A stretch of 64,000 bases of DNA from Actinomadura rudentiformis (GTDB lineage Bacteria > Actinomycetota > Actinomycetes > Streptosporangiales > Streptosporangiaceae): the NCBI RefSeq assembly GCF_008923185.1, contig NZ_WBMT01000014.1, forward strand, positions 248,001 to 312,000. Reading direction: 5' to 3'. A model generated the notes under the pieces. It did no database searches and had not been told where the DNA came from. It saw only the letters and a program-made list of their open reading frames with translations. Made by a program: the position numbers and the translations under genes. Numbering within the stretch: the stretch's first letter is position 1; each line of letters opens with the position of its first letter. Below, piece after piece: positions 10,780 through 19,289 of the stretch.

Positions 10780-11112
10780 AGGGGTCTACCTCACGGCATG
10801 CGGAAAGGAGGGCGGGGAGGCGCCCACTGTAACCGCTCCGCTCCCGTTATGCCGAAGTTCCGCCAACCGCTATGCGCCTGTGGTCATCACCTCTTTGTCC
10901 CTGCCCCCGCCTCGGCCGCCGTACGAGGCGGGGCCGCGCTCAGAAAGTCACGATCTCCCCGATGGATGGGGCGTCTCCGCGGCGCGGACACGTACCGGAT
11001 CTTCTCCGATGGCGCGCGCCCCGCAATATGGCCCCGCCCTCGCGAAGACGCCCCGTCCTCCCGTGCGCACAGAGCATCTCGCGAGCCGCTAACAATCCGC
11101 TAAGCACGACGG
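10780..11112. other. Gene-free region upstream of the SARP regulator
   Basis: I see no supportable gene here. It holds the SARP upstream region and a 10-bp hairpin with CCCCGCCTCG at 10905-10914 and CGAGGCGGGG at 10924-10933, loop of 9 nt, which may be a leader structure of the regulator mRNA. Confidence 0.5.
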
Positions 11113-11150
11113 AACGCCTGTGCCAAGCCGCAGGGCCTGGCACAGGCGTT
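11113..11150 (-). terminator. Terminator of lon
   Basis: A 13-bp perfect stem (AACGCCTGTGCCA at 11113-11125 and its complement at 11138-11150) with a 12-nt loop starts 12 nt after the lon stop codon. There is no U-tract, as is common in actinomycetes. Confidence 0.75.
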
Positions 11151-11161
11151 CGCTTCTGGAA

Positions 11162-13561
11162 TCAGACGCTGACGGGGGTGTCGGTGGTGGCGGGCTCCAG
11201 GGCCAGGTCCAGCACCTCACGGACGTCGCTGACAGCGAAGACCGTCATGTTCTCCAGCACCTCCGCCGGCACCTCCTCCAGGTCCGGCTCGTTCCGCTTG
11301 GGCACGATCGCGGTCGTGATGCCGAGGCGGCTGGCCGCGAGCAGCTTCTGCTTGAGCCCGCCGATCGGGAGCACCCGCCCGGTCAGGGAGACCTCGCCGG
11401 TCATCGCGACGTCCGACCGGACCGGCCGCCCCGACAGCAGCGACGCCAGCGCCGTGGTCATCGTGATGCCCGCGCTCGGCCCGTCCTTCGGGATCGCGCC
11501 GGCGGGCACGTGGACGTGCACGCCGCGCTCCTTCAGGTCGCCGACCGGCAGTTCGAGCTCGGCGCCGCGCGAACGCAGGTAGCTGAGCGCGATCCGGGCC
11601 GACTCCTTCATGACGTCGCCGAGCTGGCCCGTCAGGGTGACTCCGGTGTCGCCGGTCTCCTTGTCGGCCAGCGACGCCTCGATGTAGAGCACGTCGCCAC
11701 CCGCGCCGGTGACCGCCAGACCCGTCGCGACCCCCGGAACGCCGGTCCGCCGCTCGGACCTGCTGAGCTCGACCTCCGGCGTGAACCGCGGCCGTCCCAG
11801 GTAGTCCTTCAGGTCCTCGGCGCCGACCGTGATCGGCAGCTCGGCCTTCTCCAGCGCCACGTTCGCCGCGACCTTGCGCAGCACCCGGGCGATCGACCGG
11901 TCCAGCGACCGCACGCCGGCCTCGCGGGTGTACTCGCCCGCCAGGAGCCGCAGGGCACCGTCCTCGAACGCGACCTCGGCGGCCTCCAGCCCGGCCTTCT
12001 CCAGCTGGCGCGGCAGCAGGTGGTCCCGGGCGATCGTGACCTTCTCGTCCTCGGTGTAGCCGTCCAGCTGAACGAGCTCCATGCGGTCCAGGAGAGGCCC
12101 GGGGATCGCCTCGATCACGTTCGCCGTCGCCAGGAAGAGCACGTCGCTCAGGTCGAGCTCGACCTCCAGGTAGTGGTCCCGGAACGTGTGGTTCTGCTCC
12201 GGGTCCAGGACCTCCAGCAGCGCCGCCGTCGGGTCACCCCGGTAGTCGGCGCCGACCTTGTCGACCTCGTCCAAGAGCACGACGGGGTTCATCGAGCCCG
12301 CCTCACGGATGGCCCGTACGATCCGGCCCGGCAGAGCGCCGACATAAGTGCGCCGGTGCCCGCGGATCTCCGCCTCGTCCCTGACACCACCCAGGGCGAC
12401 ACGCACGAACTTGCGGCCCATGGCCCGCGCCACGGACTCGCCAAGCGAGGTCTTGCCGACTCCAGGGGGACCGGCCAACGCCAGCACAGCGCCGGACCTC
12501 CGCCCGCCGACAACACCAAGCCCCCGATCCGCACGCCGCTTCCTTACGGCGAGGTACTCGATAATGCGCTCCTTGACATCACCAAGCCCCGCGTGGTCGG
12601 CGTCCAGGATCTCCCTCGCGCCCGCGATGTCGTACGAGTCCTCGGTCCGCTCGTTCCACGGAATGTCCAGGACCGTGTCGAGCCACGTCCGGATCCAGCC
12701 GCCCTCCGGGGAGGCGTCCGACGAGCGCTCCAGCTTGTCGACCTCCTTCAGAGCCGCCTCGCGCACCTTCTCCGGCAGATCCGCGGCCTCGATCCGGGCC
12801 CTGTAGTCGTCCTCCTCGTCCGCCGGGTCCCCGTTCAGCTCGGCCAGTTCCTTGCGGACGGCCTCCAGCTGCTGGCGCAGCAGGAACTCCCGCTGGGTCT
12901 TCTCCATCCCCTCCTGGACGTCCTTGCGGATGGTCTCCGCCACGTCCAGCTCAGCCAGGTGATCCCGCGCCCACCCGATCACCAGGGTGAGCCGCTCCAC
13001 CACATCCGGGGTCTCCAGCACCTCGATCTTCTGCTCGATCGACAGGTAGGGCGCGTACCCCGCGTTGTCCGCCAGCGCCGAAGGGTCATCGATCTGCTGA
13101 ACGACATCCACGACCTGCCAGGCGCCCCGCTTCTGCAGGATCGCGCTCACCAGGCCCTTGTACTCCTTGGCCAGCTCGTCCGCGCGCCCGCTGGCCGGCA
13201 CCTCGATCTCAGTGCCCTCGACCCACAGAGCCGCACCCGGCCCGGTGGTCCCTGTGCCGATCTGCACACGGGAAACACCCCGTACAACAGCCCCGGGTTC
13301 TCCCCCCGGCAGCCGCCCCTCCTGCTCGATCACGCCCAGCGTTCCCACCGCGGCGTACTGCCCGTTGAGCCGAGGCACCAGCAGCACCCGCGGCTTGACG
13401 GCGGACCGGATGCCCGGCCCCTTCGACTGGGCCACCGCACGTGCCGCCTCGATGGCCGCCCGCACCTCCGAACTCTCGGAAAGGTCCAGGGGAACGACCA
13501 TGCCCGGCAGAACGGCCCCGTCGTCCAGGGGCAGCACCGGCAGCGTCAGGGTCTCGCTCAT
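11162..13561 (-). CDS. lon: ATP-dependent Lon protease
   Basis: This 799-residue protein has the complete LonA plan: an N-terminal substrate-binding domain with coiled coil, AAA+ module with Walker A GPPGVGKTSLGES near residue 364 and Walker B PVVLLDEVDKV, and a C-terminal serine protease domain with PKDGPSAGITM (catalytic Ser around residue 690) and the downstream Lys in GGLKQKLLAA. It degrades misfolded and regulatory proteins in the cytoplasm. The frame extends to 13618, but the ATG at 13561 starts the conserved ETLTLPVLPL and has GGAG 7 nt upstream. The HAIR element just upstream (13599-13619) indicates HspR heat-shock control. Confidence 0.97.
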   Translation of the reverse strand: MSETLTLPVLPLDDGAVLPGMVVPLDLSESSEVRAAIEAARAVAQSKGPGIRSAVKPRVLLVPRLNGQYAAVGTLGVIEQEGRLPGGEPGAVVRGVSRVQIGTGTTGPGAALWVEGTEIEVPASGRADELAKEYKGLVSAILQKRGAWQVVDVVQQIDDPSALADNAGYAPYLSIEQKIEVLETPDVVERLTLVIGWARDHLAELDVAETIRKDVQEGMEKTQREFLLRQQLEAVRKELAELNGDPADEEDDYRARIEAADLPEKVREAALKEVDKLERSSDASPEGGWIRTWLDTVLDIPWNERTEDSYDIAGAREILDADHAGLGDVKERIIEYLAVRKRRADRGLGVVGGRRSGAVLALAGPPGVGKTSLGESVARAMGRKFVRVALGGVRDEAEIRGHRRTYVGALPGRIVRAIREAGSMNPVVLLDEVDKVGADYRGDPTAALLEVLDPEQNHTFRDHYLEVELDLSDVLFLATANVIEAIPGPLLDRMELVQLDGYTEDEKVTIARDHLLPRQLEKAGLEAAEVAFEDGALRLLAGEYTREAGVRSLDRSIARVLRKVAANVALEKAELPITVGAEDLKDYLGRPRFTPEVELSRSERRTGVPGVATGLAVTGAGGDVLYIEASLADKETGDTGVTLTGQLGDVMKESARIALSYLRSRGAELELPVGDLKERGVHVHVPAGAIPKDGPSAGITMTTALASLLSGRPVRSDVAMTGEVSLTGRVLPIGGLKQKLLAASRLGITTAIVPKRNEPDLEEVPAEVLENMTVFAVSDVREVLDLALEPATTDTPVSV

Positions 13562-13598
13562 GCTCAGCTCCAAAGTCTCGTAGGAACCCCACCCGAAG

Positions 13599-13619
13599 GT
13601 TGAGTCATACACACTCAAG
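13599..13619 (-). promoter_or_regulatory. HAIR operator (HspR binding site) of lon
   Basis: On the minus strand the sequence reads CTTGAGT-N7-ACTCAAC, matching the known HAIR consensus CTTGAGT-N7-ACTCAAG in 13 of 14 fixed positions. It lies 38 nt upstream of the lon ATG, where repression by HspR would be effective. HspR control of lon is established in Streptomyces. Confidence 0.85.
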
Positions 13620-13913
13620 AAAACGGAGCAGCAATTTGTTTCCTCAGCAACGTTCGCTCTCAGCGATCACCATCCCCCGCCCCGCCGCACGCCTCCCGCC
13701 CGGCCCTGCACCCGCAGCTCATCGCGATGAGCCTTGGCAGCCGAAACCTTCGAGATGGCGGCACGCCTACGCCAAGCAGTCCACGGATCGTCGGGCCAGT
13801 AGGTGCCCTTCCGGTGTCGCCGACCGTCTGAGTACGACGGCCGGGGCGGGTGAGTATGCGTACTCAGGTGGTCGCGCGGGGCTGCTGCAAGGTTGGCCAC
13901 CGAGGTGATGCGG
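13620..13913. other. Divergent intergenic region lon / acyltransferase-aminotransferase gene
   Basis: No gene with a convincing start. A minus-strand frame through 13667-13833 gives a protein-like stretch (GTYWPDDPWTAWRRRAAISK) but has no initiation codon of its own and may be a gene remnant. A plus-strand promoter for the downstream operon should lie near 13850, where AT content rises around TGAGTATGCGTACTCA (13850-13865), a partial inverted repeat. Confidence 0.35.
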
Positions 13914-15599
13914 GTGAGTCGCGAGCTGGAACTGCGTCTGTCGTCGGAGACGGACTGTGAATGGATCCACCGCCTTCGGCATGAGGTGTACGCGCGGGAA
14001 CTCGGGCAGCACGTGCCCAATGACGCCGGGCTGCTCACTGATGACGTGGACGGCGTCTACATCGTGGCGGCCCGCGGGGGTGAACCGGCGGGGTTCATCA
14101 GCGTGACGCCCCCGTGGGCGGGTCATTATTCGATCGACAAATACCTGCGGCGAGATGAGCATCCGGCGCTGTGTGAGGACGGGCTGTTCGAGATCCGGAT
14201 CCTGACCGTCGATCCGGAGCGGCGGGGCGAGATGGTCGGCAAGCTGCTGATGTACGCGGCGCTTCGCTGGGTGACGGCGCACGGAGGCCGGAGCATCGTG
14301 GCCTTGGGCCGGGTCGAGCTGCTGCCGATGTACCTGGCGCTGGGACTGGCGTCGACTGGGACGATGGTGCGCTCGGGGGCGGTCGAGTTCCAGGTCCTGA
14401 CCGGTGATGTGGCCGAGCTCTCCGACCGGCGGTACGGGTCCTTGCTGCGTGATCTCCCGGTGCGCTGGATGCTGGAGATGCCCTTCCTGCCCGAGGACGC
14501 GTTCTGCGCGCACGGCGGCGCCTCCGTCGAGGCCCTGGGCCGGGGATTCGACACGCTGGACGCGCGCCGCGACGTGGTGGCCGCCGACGTGCTCGATGCC
14601 TGGTTTCCGCCGGCCCCTGCGGCGGTCGCGGCCCTGACCGGGCAGGATTGGATCGCGCGGACCTCTCCGCCGGCGCAGGCGGACGGGTTGATCGAAGAGA
14701 TCGCGCTTCGCCGGGGCATACCCGAGGCCGCCGTCGCCGTCGGGGCGGGTTCCTCCGATCTGATCTTCCGTGCGTTCCGCGGCTGGCTGGACGCCTCCAG
14801 CCGGGTGCTCCTGGTCGACCCGTGCTACGGCGAGTACGCGCACATCGTCGAGCGGGTGATCGGCTGCCGTGCCGACCGGTTCCAGCTGCGCCGCGAAGAG
14901 GGCTGGCGGATCGACCCGGAACGTTTCGCCCGCGCCCTGCGGGAGGGCTACGACCTGGTGGTCATCGTCAATCCCAACAATCCGACCGGGGTACATCTCG
15001 ACGCGGCCGAGTTGCGAGAAGTGTTGGCGGGAGCGCCGGGGACACGGTTCTGGATTGACGAGGCGTACGTCGGTTACGCCAGCGCAGGGCAGTCGCTAGA
15101 GCCGTACGCGGCAGAGGCACCCAACGCCGTCATCTGCACCTCGCTGTCCAAGATGTACGCCCTGTCGGGCCTGCGAGCGGCCTATCTCACCGCGCCGCCG
15201 GCGATCGCAGCCGAACTGCGGCGTTGGACCCCGCCGTGGGCGGTGAGCCTGCCCGCCCAGATCGCCGCGGTGAGCGCGCTGCGCGATCCGGCGTACTACG
15301 CCGCTCGGTGGGCGGAGACTGCAGAGTTGCGAGCCGGGCTGGCAGCCGCGCTCGCCGCGGCCGGTGGGGATCTGCACGTCCGCGAGTCGGTGGCGAACTT
15401 CGTCCTTCTCACGCTGCCCCGGGGCGGGCTGGGAGCGGCCCTGCTTGTCGACCGGTGTCGGCGGCAGGGAGTGTTCCTGCGGGACCTGTCGCCGTCGTCC
15501 CCGGCGTTCGAAGGCAGGACCGTGCGAATCGCGGTACGCGACGCCCCGGCCAACGCCCGTGTGGCCGGCGCCGTCGCCGAGGCGCTGCGCCTCCCGTGA
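13914..15599 (+). CDS. Fusion of an N-acyl-amino-acid-synthase/GNAT-like domain and a class I/II PLP aminotransferase
   Basis: The 561-residue protein has two halves. Residues 1-165 resemble acyltransferases of the autoinducer-synthase/FeeM fold (RHEVYARELG, then GFISVTPP and FEIRILTVDPERRGEMVG). Residues 250-560 form a fold-type I aminotransferase close to HisC/CobD: VGAGSSDLIF, VNPNNPTGVH, FWIDEAYVGY and SLSKMYALSGLRAAYL with the PLP lysine. The GTG at 13914 is chosen because GAGGTGA lies 8 nt upstream; ATG 13908 and TTG 13893 are alternatives. The stop overlaps the start of the CdsA-type gene, so the two are coupled. The product may couple amine formation with acyl transfer; substrate unknown. 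Confidence 0.85.
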   Translation: MSRELELRLSSETDCEWIHRLRHEVYARELGQHVPNDAGLLTDDVDGVYIVAARGGEPAGFISVTPPWAGHYSIDKYLRRDEHPALCEDGLFEIRILTVDPERRGEMVGKLLMYAALRWVTAHGGRSIVALGRVELLPMYLALGLASTGTMVRSGAVEFQVLTGDVAELSDRRYGSLLRDLPVRWMLEMPFLPEDAFCAHGGASVEALGRGFDTLDARRDVVAADVLDAWFPPAPAAVAALTGQDWIARTSPPAQADGLIEEIALRRGIPEAAVAVGAGSSDLIFRAFRGWLDASSRVLLVDPCYGEYAHIVERVIGCRADRFQLRREEGWRIDPERFARALREGYDLVVIVNPNNPTGVHLDAAELREVLAGAPGTRFWIDEAYVGYASAGQSLEPYAAEAPNAVICTSLSKMYALSGLRAAYLTAPPAIAAELRRWTPPWAVSLPAQIAAVSALRDPAYYAARWAETAELRAGLAAALAAAGGDLHVRESVANFVLLTLPRGGLGAALLVDRCRRQGVFLRDLSPSSPAFEGRTVRIAVRDAPANARVAGAVAEALRLP

Positions 15600-16402
15600 C
15601 CGAGGTCGCGGATCTGGTCCCCGTCCTCGCCGGCGCGCTCATCGTCGGCGGCATCGCAGCCGGATTGTCCAGGCGGCGGGAGTACCTGCTGCGGTGGTGC
15701 GCCTGGGCGGCGGGCGTGCCCGTCGTGGTCGCCGCCCTGTATGTCGGCCCTGGCGGAGCGGCCGTCCTTGCCGCTGCGGCGGGAGTGGCCTGCACGCTGG
15801 AGTACGGCGCGTTGACCCGCCTGCCCTGGCTGGACCGCGGGATCCTCACCGTTGCCGTGCCGGCGGCGCCTGTGACGGCCTGGCTGGCGCCCGCCCAGTT
15901 GCCCCGGGTTCTGGCCCTCGCGATTTTCGTCGTCGCTTTGGTGCCGGTGGTGACCGGTGACGCGGCCCGTGGGCTTTCGAGGCTGTGCTTCGGCGTGCTG
16001 GGGGTGATCTGGTTCGCGCCGCTGGCGGGCGTGGTCCTGCTCGGCCCGGCGGTCCTGGCCTTGTTCGCCGCGGTGTCGATCTCCGACATCACCGCTTCGT
16101 TCAGCGGTCGGCTGCTGGGCGGACCGCGCCTTTCCCCGCTGTCGCCGGCCAAGCATTGGAGCGGTCTGATGGCCGGAACGGTCGCGGGCCTGGGCACGCT
16201 GGCCGTACTGGGGGCGCTCACGCCCCCTTTGGCCGTCGCGGTGGTGGCCGGTGCCCCACTCGGCGATCTGCTGGAGTCGATGGTCAAGCGAGGTGTGGAG
16301 GCCAAGGACTCCGCCTCCTGGCTGGCCGGCGCCGGTGGGCTGCTGGACAGGCTCGATTCTCTCCTGCTCGCCCTCGTGCTCGCCCTGGTGCTCAGCCACT
16401 GA
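15596..16402 (+). CDS. CdsA-type phosphatidate cytidylyltransferase homolog
   Basis: This 268-residue integral membrane protein has at least seven hydrophobic segments and the CDP-diglyceride synthetase signature near the C-terminus: MVKRGVEAKD followed by GAGGLLDRLDS (K-R, K-D, G-G, D-R-x-D conserved). SPAKHWSGLMAGT fits the family as well. CdsA transfers CMP from CTP to phosphatidate, making CDP-diacylglycerol. The GTG at 15596 overlaps the previous stop as GTGA, so it is the second gene of a two-gene unit with the acyltransferase-aminotransferase. This coupling suggests a specialised lipid rather than the housekeeping CdsA. The true substrate is unknown. Confidence 0.85.
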   Translation: MTEVADLVPVLAGALIVGGIAAGLSRRREYLLRWCAWAAGVPVVVAALYVGPGGAAVLAAAAGVACTLEYGALTRLPWLDRGILTVAVPAAPVTAWLAPAQLPRVLALAIFVVALVPVVTGDAARGLSRLCFGVLGVIWFAPLAGVVLLGPAVLALFAAVSISDITASFSGRLLGGPRLSPLSPAKHWSGLMAGTVAGLGTLAVLGALTPPLAVAVVAGAPLGDLLESMVKRGVEAKDSASWLAGAGGLLDRLDSLLLALVLALVLSH

Positions 16403-16439
16403 ATCGCCGCCCTCTTCAGAACGTCGAGGACGTCCGCGA

Positions 16440-16483
16440 TTGACAGATCATAGAGCTAGGATCATATAGTACTAGTTAACTAG
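16440..16483 (+). promoter_or_regulatory. Promoter and palindromic operator of the GntR/ABC operon
   Basis: TTGACA (16440-16445) and TATAGT (16465-16470) are 19 bp apart. Immediately downstream is the perfect 12-bp palindrome CTAGTTAACTAG (16472-16483), where the regulator encoded by the first gene could bind and block transcription. This is a markedly AT-rich patch in a GC-rich sequence. Confidence 0.65.
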
Positions 16484-16498
16484 ATGTATGAGGTGCAC

Positions 16499-16891
16499 AT
16501 GATCGAGTTCCATCTGGACGAGCGGTCGGGGCTGTCGCCGTATCTGCAGCTGGTGCGGCAGGTTCGGCAGGCGTTGCGGCTGGGGTTGCTGCGGGAGGGC
16601 GACCAGCTGCCCACGGTCAAGGAGGTCGTGGCGAGGCTGGCGATCAACCCCAACACGGTGCTGAAGGCCTACCGGGAGCTGGAGCACGAAGGGCTGGTGG
16701 CGGCACGGCCGGGCGTCGGCACGTTCGTGACCGCGACGCTGGCCGACGCCTCCCTGGCGGCGCACGGGCCGTTGCGGCAGGAGCTGCGGCGGTGGCTGGC
16801 CAAGGCGCGGCTGGCCGGGCTGGACGAGGAGAGCATCGAGGCCCTGTTCATGACGACCTTTCGGTCCGCCGCTGAGGAGGACATAGCGTGA
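16499..16891 (+). CDS. GntR-family regulator, YtrA subfamily
   Basis: At 130 residues it is the short YtrA type: an N-terminal winged helix (PYLQLVRQVRQALRLG, LPTVKEVVARLAINPNTVLKAYREL, GLVAARPGVGTFV) and only a short helical tail instead of a ligand domain. These repressors control an ABC transporter encoded in their own operon and respond to cell-envelope antibiotics in known cases. The ATG at 16499 is preceded by GAGGTG at 5 nt; an upstream in-frame ATG at 16484 lacks a site. The stop overlaps the ATPase GTG (GTGA). Autoregulation through the palindrome at 16472 is likely. Confidence 0.9.
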   Translation: MIEFHLDERSGLSPYLQLVRQVRQALRLGLLREGDQLPTVKEVVARLAINPNTVLKAYRELEHEGLVAARPGVGTFVTATLADASLAAHGPLRQELRRWLAKARLAGLDEESIEALFMTTFRSAAEEDIA

Positions 16892-17766
16892 CCGTCCTGC
16901 GAGCCCAGGCGCTGGGCAAGAAGTACGGGAGCCATTGGGCTCTCAAGGACTGCGATCTGGACATCCCGGCCGGGCACGTGGTGGGGCTGGTCGGTCCCAA
17001 CGGGGCGGGGAAGACCACGCTGATGAATCTGGCTGTGGGGCAGCTGCGGCCTACGGCGGGCGACATCACGGTGCTCGGGAACAAGCCCGGGTCCGGGCCG
17101 GCGCAGCTGGCCAGGGTGGGGTACGTCGCTCAGGACACCCCGACTTATGCGGGGCTGAGCATCGCTGACCATCTACGGCTCGGCGCGCGGCTCAACCCCG
17201 GCTGGGACGACGCTCTGGCGCGAAATCGCCTTGAGCAGCTCGGCCTGGGACTCGACCGTAAGGCGGGGAAGTTGTCCGGCGGGCAGCGTGCTCAGCTGGC
17301 TCTGACCCTGGGCATCGCAAAGCGGCCGGAGCTGCTGGTTCTGGACGAGCCGGTCGCGGCACTGGATCCGCTCGCGCGGCGGGAGTTCCTGCAGGGTCTG
17401 ATGGAGGCCGCCGCCGAGCAGGAGCTCAGTGTTCTGCTGTCCTCCCACTTGGTGTCCGACCTGGAACGGGTCTGCGACTACCTGATCGTGCTCGTCGATT
17501 CCCGGGTGCGGGTCGCGGGCGAGGTCGAGGAGCTACTGGCCACCCACCATCGGCTCACCGGGCCGCGTCGTGACCGGCTGCCTGCTGATCAGCAGGTGGT
17601 GTCGGCGAGCCATACCGAACGCCAGAGCAACTTCATCATCCGGACTGAGGGACCGATTCACGACCCGGCCTGGACGGTCACGAAGCTCAGCTTGGAGGAC
17701 CTTGTGCTGGCCTACATGGACGAGAGCACCGGGACGCGCCTGCGTCCTTTGGAGGTCCAGCGATGA
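16888..17766 (+). CDS. ABC transporter ATP-binding protein (YtrB-like)
   Basis: This 292-residue ATPase carries Walker A GPNGAGKTTLMN, the Q-loop VAQDTPT, signature LSGGQRAQLAL and Walker B LLVLDEPVAALD, followed by the switch His in LLSSHLVSDLE. The C-terminal 70 residues are an extension seen in bacitracin/lantibiotic-type exporters. It is coupled to the regulator upstream and to the permease downstream, both by 4-nt overlaps, so the three proteins are made together. Substrate unknown; export or sensing of a membrane-active compound is a reasonable inference. Confidence 0.92.
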   Translation: MTVLRAQALGKKYGSHWALKDCDLDIPAGHVVGLVGPNGAGKTTLMNLAVGQLRPTAGDITVLGNKPGSGPAQLARVGYVAQDTPTYAGLSIADHLRLGARLNPGWDDALARNRLEQLGLGLDRKAGKLSGGQRAQLALTLGIAKRPELLVLDEPVAALDPLARREFLQGLMEAAAEQELSVLLSSHLVSDLERVCDYLIVLVDSRVRVAGEVEELLATHHRLTGPRRDRLPADQQVVSASHTERQSNFIIRTEGPIHDPAWTVTKLSLEDLVLAYMDESTGTRLRPLEVQR

Positions 17767-18833
17767 TCTGGCTGACCTGGCGGCAGTTCCGCGCCGCCGC
17801 CGCGATGACGGCCGCCGCTCTCGCCGCGCTCGCCGCCGTGCTGGCCCTGACCGGTCCGGGCATCGCGGACGACTACGCCTCCGGAATCGCCTCCTGCACC
17901 ACTCAGCCCAACGGCTGCTCGCGCTACATCGAGACGTTCTTCCACGACCACCAGGCACCCTTCCTCGCCGTCACCGCGATCGTGCTGGTCCTGCCGGCCC
18001 TGGTCGGGCTGTTCTGGGGGGCGCCGCTGATCACCCGGGAGCTGGAGGCCGGCACGCACCGGCTGGTGTGGAACCAGAGCATCACGCGCACCCGCTGGCT
18101 GACCGTCAAGCTGGGGCTCATCGCCCTGGCGTCCATGACCGCGGCCGGACTCGGGAGCCTGGCGGTGACCTGGTGGTCCGGCCCCATCGACAAGGCGGCC
18201 GCCGGCAACTCCCCCGGCTTCCCGCGGATGGGCCCGCTGCTCTTCGACGCCCGCGGCATCGTCCCCATCGGGTACGCCGCGTTCGCCTTCGTCCTGGGGG
18301 TGACCATCGGGATTCTGATCCGCCGCACCCTACCCGCCATGGCCATCACCCTGGCCGTCTTCGTCGCCGTTCAGGTCGCCATGCCTCTCCTGGCCAGGCC
18401 CTACCTCATGGCGCCCGTCAAGTCGACCATCGAGCTGCCCCAGACGAAGATCGACATGCTCGGGATACAGGGCCGTGGCGGGCCTCTCTACCTGAGCCTG
18501 GAGTCTCAGGTGACCACCGATCCGGGCGCCTGGGTCCTGTCGAGCCGGCTCATCGACGCCTCCGGGAAGACGGTCGGCGACACGGTTCCCGTGTCCACGG
18601 AGTCAGGGCCCTGCGCACCGAGGCCGCCGGGGGAGCGAAGCGAGACGCGGGCCGAGCAGGCGCAGTCGCCGTGCCTCAACGAGCTGAAGCGGCTCGGCTA
18701 CCGGCATGAGCTGACCTACCATCCCGCCAGCCGCTTCTGGTCCTTCCAGTGGTACGAGACCGCCATCTACACCGTTCTCACCCTCGGACTGGCAGGACTG
18801 TGCTTCTGGTTGGTCCGCCGGCGCCTGTCCTAG
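17763..18833 (+). CDS. ABC transporter permease of the YtrA-type operon
   Basis: This 356-residue membrane protein begins MIWLTWRQFRAAAAMTAAAL. It has about six hydrophobic segments, the second after a roughly 50-residue outside loop with two Cys pairs, and a large extracellular loop of about 130 residues before the last segment (GLAGLCFWLVRRRL). The ABC-2-like motif ITRELEAGTHRLVWNQSITR matches actinobacterial transporter permeases near GntR regulators. The ATG overlaps the ATPase stop (ATGA). It forms the exporter with the preceding ATPase. Confidence 0.85.
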   Translation: MIWLTWRQFRAAAAMTAAALAALAAVLALTGPGIADDYASGIASCTTQPNGCSRYIETFFHDHQAPFLAVTAIVLVLPALVGLFWGAPLITRELEAGTHRLVWNQSITRTRWLTVKLGLIALASMTAAGLGSLAVTWWSGPIDKAAAGNSPGFPRMGPLLFDARGIVPIGYAAFAFVLGVTIGILIRRTLPAMAITLAVFVAVQVAMPLLARPYLMAPVKSTIELPQTKIDMLGIQGRGGPLYLSLESQVTTDPGAWVLSSRLIDASGKTVGDTVPVSTESGPCAPRPPGERSETRAEQAQSPCLNELKRLGYRHELTYHPASRFWSFQWYETAIYTVLTLGLAGLCFWLVRRRLS

Positions 18834-18874
18834 GGACCGCATGAATCGGCCTGGCACCGCCAAGAAGGCGGGGT

Positions 18875-18880
18875 TACGCT
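18875..18880 (+). promoter_or_regulatory. -10 box TACGCT, 7 nt before the ATG of the 104-residue protein
   Basis: TACGCT fits TANNNT and lies exactly 7 nt before the start codon; there is no ribosome binding site, so a leaderless mRNA is likely. Confidence 0.45.
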
Positions 18881-18887
18881 CGGCGTC

Positions 18888-19202
18888 ATGGACCTTGGAC
18901 TGGCACCGCACACGATCGTCACCGTCGTCGCGGTCGCGCTCTTCGGCGTGGCCGCGGTCATCACGGCGATCAAGCAGGAGCAGGGCCAGCTGCGGGCGCA
19001 GCGGCGGGTGGCCGCCGAGGTCGGCCGGCTGGAGCTCACCGAGATCCGCGGGCTCCTGCGGCAGGGCCTGGTGACGCCCCACCCCGAGTACTGGCAGGTG
19101 CTGGAGGAAGGGCTCGTGATGTTCCGGCCGCGGGACCGGCAGGAGGAGCTCCAGCGCCAGCAGCTGCTCCAGGAGGTACGGCTGAGGCTCATCGGCAGCT
19201 GA
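18888..19202 (+). CDS. Small membrane-anchored protein with C-terminal coiled coil, unknown function
   Basis: This 104-residue protein has one N-terminal membrane helix (IVTVVAVALFGVAAVITAI, residues 9-27) followed by a charged, Gln-rich cytoplasmic helix (QEQGQLRAQRRVAAEVGRLE) and a second helical stretch ending RQEELQRQQLLQEVRLRL. No known domain. It is likely a single-pass membrane protein that oligomerises through the coiled coil. It follows the ABC permease by 54 nt, but its own -10 box and lack of a ribosome binding site argue for separate transcription. Confidence 0.7.
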   Translation: MDLGLAPHTIVTVVAVALFGVAAVITAIKQEQGQLRAQRRVAAEVGRLELTEIRGLLRQGLVTPHPEYWQVLEEGLVMFRPRDRQEELQRQQLLQEVRLRLIGS

Positions 19203-19289
19203 CCGATCACGGCCGGGGACTGTGCGAATCGCGCTTTTTAGGTGATCATGATCCTTCGTACGACGAGGTGCGCGGTACCTGGAGGTTTC

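Noticed and set aside
10905..10933. Terminator upstream of the SARP gene
   Set aside because: No gene ends nearby on either strand, so I list it only as a leader hairpin.
13667..13833. Minus-strand protein-like stretch after lon
   Set aside because: Looks somewhat protein-like but has no start codon or ribosome site in frame; kept only as a possible remnant.
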